Below, in pieces: positions 54,634 through 57,600 of a DNA stretch of 57,600 bases (positions are counted from its first letter, which is position 1; every line of letters starts with the position of its first letter). Origin of the DNA: Deltaproteobacteria bacterium. Lineage in GTDB: Bacteria; Myxococcota_A; Polyangia; Polyangiales; Polyangiaceae. A program made the translations under genes and the position numbers. The stretch lies in assembly GCA_003235365.1 (NCBI GenBank), contig QJWJ01000271.1, forward strand, positions 1-57,600. Reading direction: 5' to 3'. The notes under the pieces are model-generated. The model worked only from the letters and a program-made list of their open reading frames with translations, had not been told where the DNA came from and ran no database searches.

Positions 54634-55469
54634 GTCTGGACGCCGTCCACAGCAGTCAGCAGTTGTTGCAGCGAGCTCAGAAGGGCGATCGTCTGGCGTT
54701 CGATCAACTGTTCGCGGAGCACGTGCCCAAGTTGCGCGGTGTATTGCGCCGCATGGTCGGGCACCGCGACGACGTGGACGAATTGGCTCAGCAGAGCCTG
54801 CTCAAGGCCTACGAAGGTCTCGCCGCGTTTCGCGGCGAGGCCAGCGTCGGCACGTGGCTGTGCAGCATCGGCGCGCGCTTGGCGGTCGATCACCTCCGGG
54901 CGCGCAAGCGTTGGCGAGAACGGGCGCAGATCATCTACGCCGCGGCGTGCCACGATGCGGAAGAACAGCGTCGCGAAGTGGGCGCCGCTTTGACGGATCC
55001 GGCGTTCGAGTTCGACGTCAACGAGCACATCGCCTATTGCTTCACGTGCGTGGGGCGGACCCTCGAGCCGGAAGCGCAAGCGGCATTGGTTCTGCGCGAC
55101 GTGCTCGAGCTGTCCAACGACGAGGCGGCGGCGGCCTTGGGCCTGACCAAGTCGGTATTGCGACATCGCTTGACCGAAGCGCGGCAAACCATGCAGACCA
55201 GTTTCGAAGGTTTGTGCGCATTGGTGAACAAGGGCGGCGCGTGCTGGCAATGCAAGGGGCTGCGCGAGGCGTCACCGGTCGAGCAACGCGGCCCGTCAGT
55301 ACCCGAGGGCGTCGATTGGCCACGTCGTCTGCAAATCGTTCGCGAGGCGGTGCTCGATGGCGGCAAGAGCCAGCTGTTGCACGACGTGTTCTTCCGCCAC
55401 ACGACGGAGCAAGAAGAGCAGCGCTTGGGCGATGAGAACGCTTCGGCCGACTGTGGCCGTCCGAGTTGA
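54630..55469 (+). CDS. ECF-type sigma factor with cysteine-containing C-terminal extension
   Basis: ATG 54630 overlaps the GST stop and gives 279 aa. Region 2 is HRDDVDELAQQSLLKAYEGL with FRGEASVGTWLCSIGARLAVDHLR; region 4 is ALVLRDVLELSNDEAAAALGLT with SVLRHRLTEARQTM. After it, about 85 extra residues contain LCALVNKGGACWQC, three close cysteines, which could bind metal or sense redox state, somewhat like the C-terminal cysteine-rich domain of Myxococcus CorE-type factors. No anti-sigma gene follows on the same strand. Confidence 0.85.
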   Translation: MSLDAVHSSQQLLQRAQKGDRLAFDQLFAEHVPKLRGVLRRMVGHRDDVDELAQQSLLKAYEGLAAFRGEASVGTWLCSIGARLAVDHLRARKRWRERAQIIYAAACHDAEEQRREVGAALTDPAFEFDVNEHIAYCFTCVGRTLEPEAQAALVLRDVLELSNDEAAAALGLTKSVLRHRLTEARQTMQTSFEGLCALVNKGGACWQCKGLREASPVEQRGPSVPEGVDWPRRLQIVREAVLDGGKSQLLHDVFFRHTTEQEEQRLGDENASADCGRPS

Positions 55470-55485
55470 AGCAGTGTCGAGAAAA

Positions 55486-55512
55486 CCACTCCCAAACCGT
55501 GCTTGGGAGTGG
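55486..55512. terminator. Bidirectional rho-independent-like terminator
   Basis: A perfect 10-bp stem (CCACTCCCAA with TTGGGAGTGG) and 7-nt loop lie between convergent genes. On the minus strand the stem is followed by TTTTC, so it is a good intrinsic terminator for the minus gene ending at 55522. It lies 17 nt after the plus-strand sigma stop. Confidence 0.75.
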
Positions 55513-55521
55513 GGATTGTCG

Positions 55522-56748
55522 TCACCTCGGTCGTGGCGCGCCGCGGTGATCTCTGCCGAAGGAAATGGGTGCCTCGAAGCCCTGATCGAGCAACTGCCAG
55601 CGAATGTCATCGGCGCGGGCCCGATCCGTTGGGCCGATGACGAGCGCGAACTCGAGCTGCGCGCCACTGGTTTGGTAGATGCGAGGTCCGCCGTCGCGAT
55701 CGCCAACGAATTCAAAGCGCTTTTCCGTTTCGAGCAGGTCGGCGACAGTGCCGGCGCGGGCCAGCTCCACGAAGTAGGCGTCATCGAAGAACGCCGAAAC
55801 GCGACCCACGATTTGTCCTTCTGGGGTCGCGAGCCGCGCCGCGAGGCCACGACACAACGTATCGGCGCTCACCGTCACCGAGTTCGACCACGTGGCGAGC
55901 GTGCGCGGCTCTTTGCCCTTCTCGGTCAATCGCAGCTGCAGTTCCAAGCCGCCGACGAGTTGTGAGCTCGTGCTCGCCACGGGCAGAGACGTCCATTCGA
56001 CGAGATCCGTGGGGTGTTCGATCGCGGGCCGGCAACCCAACGTGCGGCCTTGTGCCTGCGCGCAGACCTGCATGTTCTCCAGGGCGCCGTGCTGTGTGGC
56101 CCAGGCCCGGCCCGTTTCGCCAAAGCCCACGGCGCTGATCCGCAACCGAAACGCGTTCTTTGCGTCCGCGGTTCCGCAGCTGATGCACGTTCTTCCGGAA
56201 GCACAGCTGGTGGCATCTCCGGTGGCCGCGCGGCACTCACTGCCCGCGCAGCAGTTGTCACACGACGCAGCGAGTTGCACCTTCAACGGCTCGTTGTCGA
56301 GTGGCTCTGGTCGTTCGCGCAGTTCGTTCCCCACGCCGCCCATCGTCGGCGGTGATGGCTCGGGCTTGGGAGTGGAGAGCCAAGCCACGGCGACCGCAGC
56401 CGCACCGAGCAGAAAGCCGAGGCCACCACTGAGCCAGCGATTGGGTGACTGGGCGGTAGCATGCTCTTCTGTCTGGGGCGTCTCCGTCGGCGCGCTGGCT
56501 TCGGCACGATTAGGGACCAGGCGCAGCACAGGCGGCTTGGTTGCTGGTTCGAACTGCGCCAGGCGCGGTGGCAACTGTACTGACGCTTCTTGCAGCTCTC
56601 GCTCGGCGCGCGCGACCTCGTCGGGAGTCTCCGGCAGCAGCATGTCGAGTTCTGCGAGCACGTCGGCGAGACCGCGTTGCTCTTTGGCGGTCAAGTGGGG
56701 CTCAGAGGGTGGCTGTGAGCTGCGCTTTTCATCGTCGCGATCACTCAT
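55522..56748 (-). CDS. Membrane protein with cysteine-rich segment, possible anti-sigma partner
   Basis: The 408-aa product overlaps the upstream sigma stop by ATGA. The N-terminal 100 residues are polar and acidic with no zinc finger. One TM helix (WLSGGLGFLLGAAAVAVAWL) lies near 107-126. The periplasmic part starts with a run of cysteines (CDNCCAGSECRAATGDATSC), followed by beta-rich sequence (RLRISAVGFGETG, QLRLTEKGKEPRT). Coupling with an ECF sigma gene suggests an anti-sigma or sensor role, by position only. Confidence 0.7.
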   Translation of the reverse strand: MSDRDDEKRSSQPPSEPHLTAKEQRGLADVLAELDMLLPETPDEVARAERELQEASVQLPPRLAQFEPATKPPVLRLVPNRAEASAPTETPQTEEHATAQSPNRWLSGGLGFLLGAAAVAVAWLSTPKPEPSPPTMGGVGNELRERPEPLDNEPLKVQLAASCDNCCAGSECRAATGDATSCASGRTCISCGTADAKNAFRLRISAVGFGETGRAWATQHGALENMQVCAQAQGRTLGCRPAIEHPTDLVEWTSLPVASTSSQLVGGLELQLRLTEKGKEPRTLATWSNSVTVSADTLCRGLAARLATPEGQIVGRVSAFFDDAYFVELARAGTVADLLETEKRFEFVGDRDGGPRIYQTSGAQLEFALVIGPTDRARADDIRWQLLDQGFEAPISFGRDHRGAPRPR

Positions 56749-57443
56749 TGGCGCACCTCGTTCCCGCGGGAATTGTCTGATTGGGGTCGTTCATCGAGTA
56801 GCTGATTCGTCAGAGCGAGCACGCGCTTGAGCGCGCGACTGCGAATGGCGCGGATGTTCTCGTTGCTGGTTTGCCAGCGCCTGGCCAGCTCAGCGGACAC
56901 TTCGTTGGGCAAGCGTTGATGCGTCTCTCCGGCTCGGTAGTACATGGCCGAAACGCGCAGCACATCCTGTTCGCGTTCGCCCAAGGTTGCAATGGCGGTT
57001 CGCAACGCCGTCAGGTGCCGATTGCGCTCGGATGGCGGATCGCTCGGACGCTCAGCGGCCGCGTGCTGGTCGAGTTCGTCACTGACCAGTACTTCGCGGG
57101 GGGCGCGCAATGCCGCGAGGATCAAGTTGCGCGCGATGGTTCCTAGCCAGGCTCGTGTCCAGCGGCGTTGTGCGTCGTCCTCGTCGCTTTGCGACGGACG
57201 ATAGGTGCTGGCGCGGTCGAACGCCCGCGCGAAGGTATCCTGCACCAGGTCTTCGACCTCGCTGTCACCGAAGCCGAGCCGCGCGCACTGCTTGTTGACC
57301 ACCGCGTACAGGTAGCGGATGTGGCGGGCGTAGAATTCTTGCATCTCGACGCGGGCGTCGCTGGGTTGCTCGGCGATGCGAGCGAGCAGCGTCGAGTCCG
57401 GCAGGTGCGAGAGCAAAGGCATGAGCGTTCGGCAAGGGGTCAT
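56745..57443 (-). CDS. ECF-type RNA polymerase sigma factor
   Basis: ATG 57443 gives 232 aa; ATG 57422 is an alternative. Region 2 is FGDSEVEDLVQDTFARAFDRA with WTRAWLGTIARNLILAALR; region 4 is ATLGEREQDVLRVSAMYY and SAELARRWQTSNENIRAIRSRALKR written in two parts, a helix-turn-helix at the C-terminus. It is translationally coupled to the membrane protein downstream. The gene start lies about 160 bp from the window end. Confidence 0.9.
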   Translation of the reverse strand: MTPCRTLMPLLSHLPDSTLLARIAEQPSDARVEMQEFYARHIRYLYAVVNKQCARLGFGDSEVEDLVQDTFARAFDRASTYRPSQSDEDDAQRRWTRAWLGTIARNLILAALRAPREVLVSDELDQHAAAERPSDPPSERNRHLTALRTAIATLGEREQDVLRVSAMYYRAGETHQRLPNEVSAELARRWQTSNENIRAIRSRALKRVLALTNQLLDERPQSDNSRGNEVRQ

Positions 57444-57600
57444 AGCGCGTTACGCCTCGGCACGTTTCCGGAAGTTCCGCCGGGCGCACCCGAGCTATGG
57501 AAAACCGTGACACGAACTAAAATGCCTTTTGGTTACTGCTGATTACGGGGCTCTAGCTCGCTGCAGGGGGGCCCCGAAGGCCGCTGGCGGAGCGGCGAGG

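Noticed and set aside
1..57600. CRISPR arrays, insertion sequences, integrase genes or attachment sites
   Set aside because: No direct-repeat array with unique spacers, no transposase or integrase motif, and no tRNA-associated target were seen.

Overview
The window is about 57.6 kb of high-GC DNA with dense overlapping genes, many lipoproteins, ECF sigma factors, a caspase-like protein, a DUF4388 response regulator, a pseudokinase and an FGE-like cysteine-rich lipoprotein. This mix suggests a myxobacterium (Myxococcota, perhaps Polyangiales). That is an inference from gene content; no rRNA or tRNA gene is present to test it.

Region 1 (1-26.9 kb). After an intergenic repeat region and an FGE-domain lipoprotein gene (714-3128), two divergent gene blocks meet at a shared promoter region (about 14756-14961). 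The rightward block (14962-25096) encodes an unrecognised 547-aa protein, a double-AAA+ ClpV/ClpB-type ATPase, an unrecognised 1165-aa protein, an unrecognised 324-aa protein and a VgrG-like spike of 520 aa. The leftward block (14755-4901) encodes a membrane-anchored protein, a signal-peptide protein with a C-terminal TM hairpin, a possible TssK-like baseplate protein, an unrecognised 1079-aa protein, an M15/DUF882 peptidoglycan peptidase and a second TM-hairpin protein. A third TM-hairpin paralogue (3549-4889) converges on the block. I read this as a strongly divergent type VI-secretion-like contractile injection system. ClpV, the spike and possibly TssK are detectable; the usual TssB, TssC, Hcp, TssE, TssJ, TssL and TssM are not. 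This is the main candidate for an undescribed system. A rhomboid protease gene follows it.

Region 2 (27-38.3 kb). A TIR-like/DUF4071/SLOG protein (likely nucleotide-signalling or immunity effector) converges on the rhomboid gene. Next come a TetR regulator divergent from an Lnt-like amidohydrolase and a GST-like gene, then hemB, a BlaI-M56 regulator/protease pair, a pseudokinase, and a LuxR regulator divergent from an alpha/beta hydrolase.

Region 3 (38.4-46.2 kb). It holds a DUF4388 response regulator, a cysteine-rich lipoprotein, an overlapping operon of ECF sigma, membrane anti-sigma and secreted caspase with a probable beta-barrel tail, an AlkD-like protein with a histone-H1-like basic tail, and an intergenic region carrying dispersed palindromic repeats.

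Region 4 (46.2-57.6 kb). It holds a nitrate/taurine/thiamine-precursor-type ABC transporter, a small lipoprotein, a Gph-type phosphatase, a DUF4380-like lipoprotein, cysS, a GST-ECF sigma pair, and a second ECF sigma with an overlapping membrane protein that may be its anti-sigma factor.
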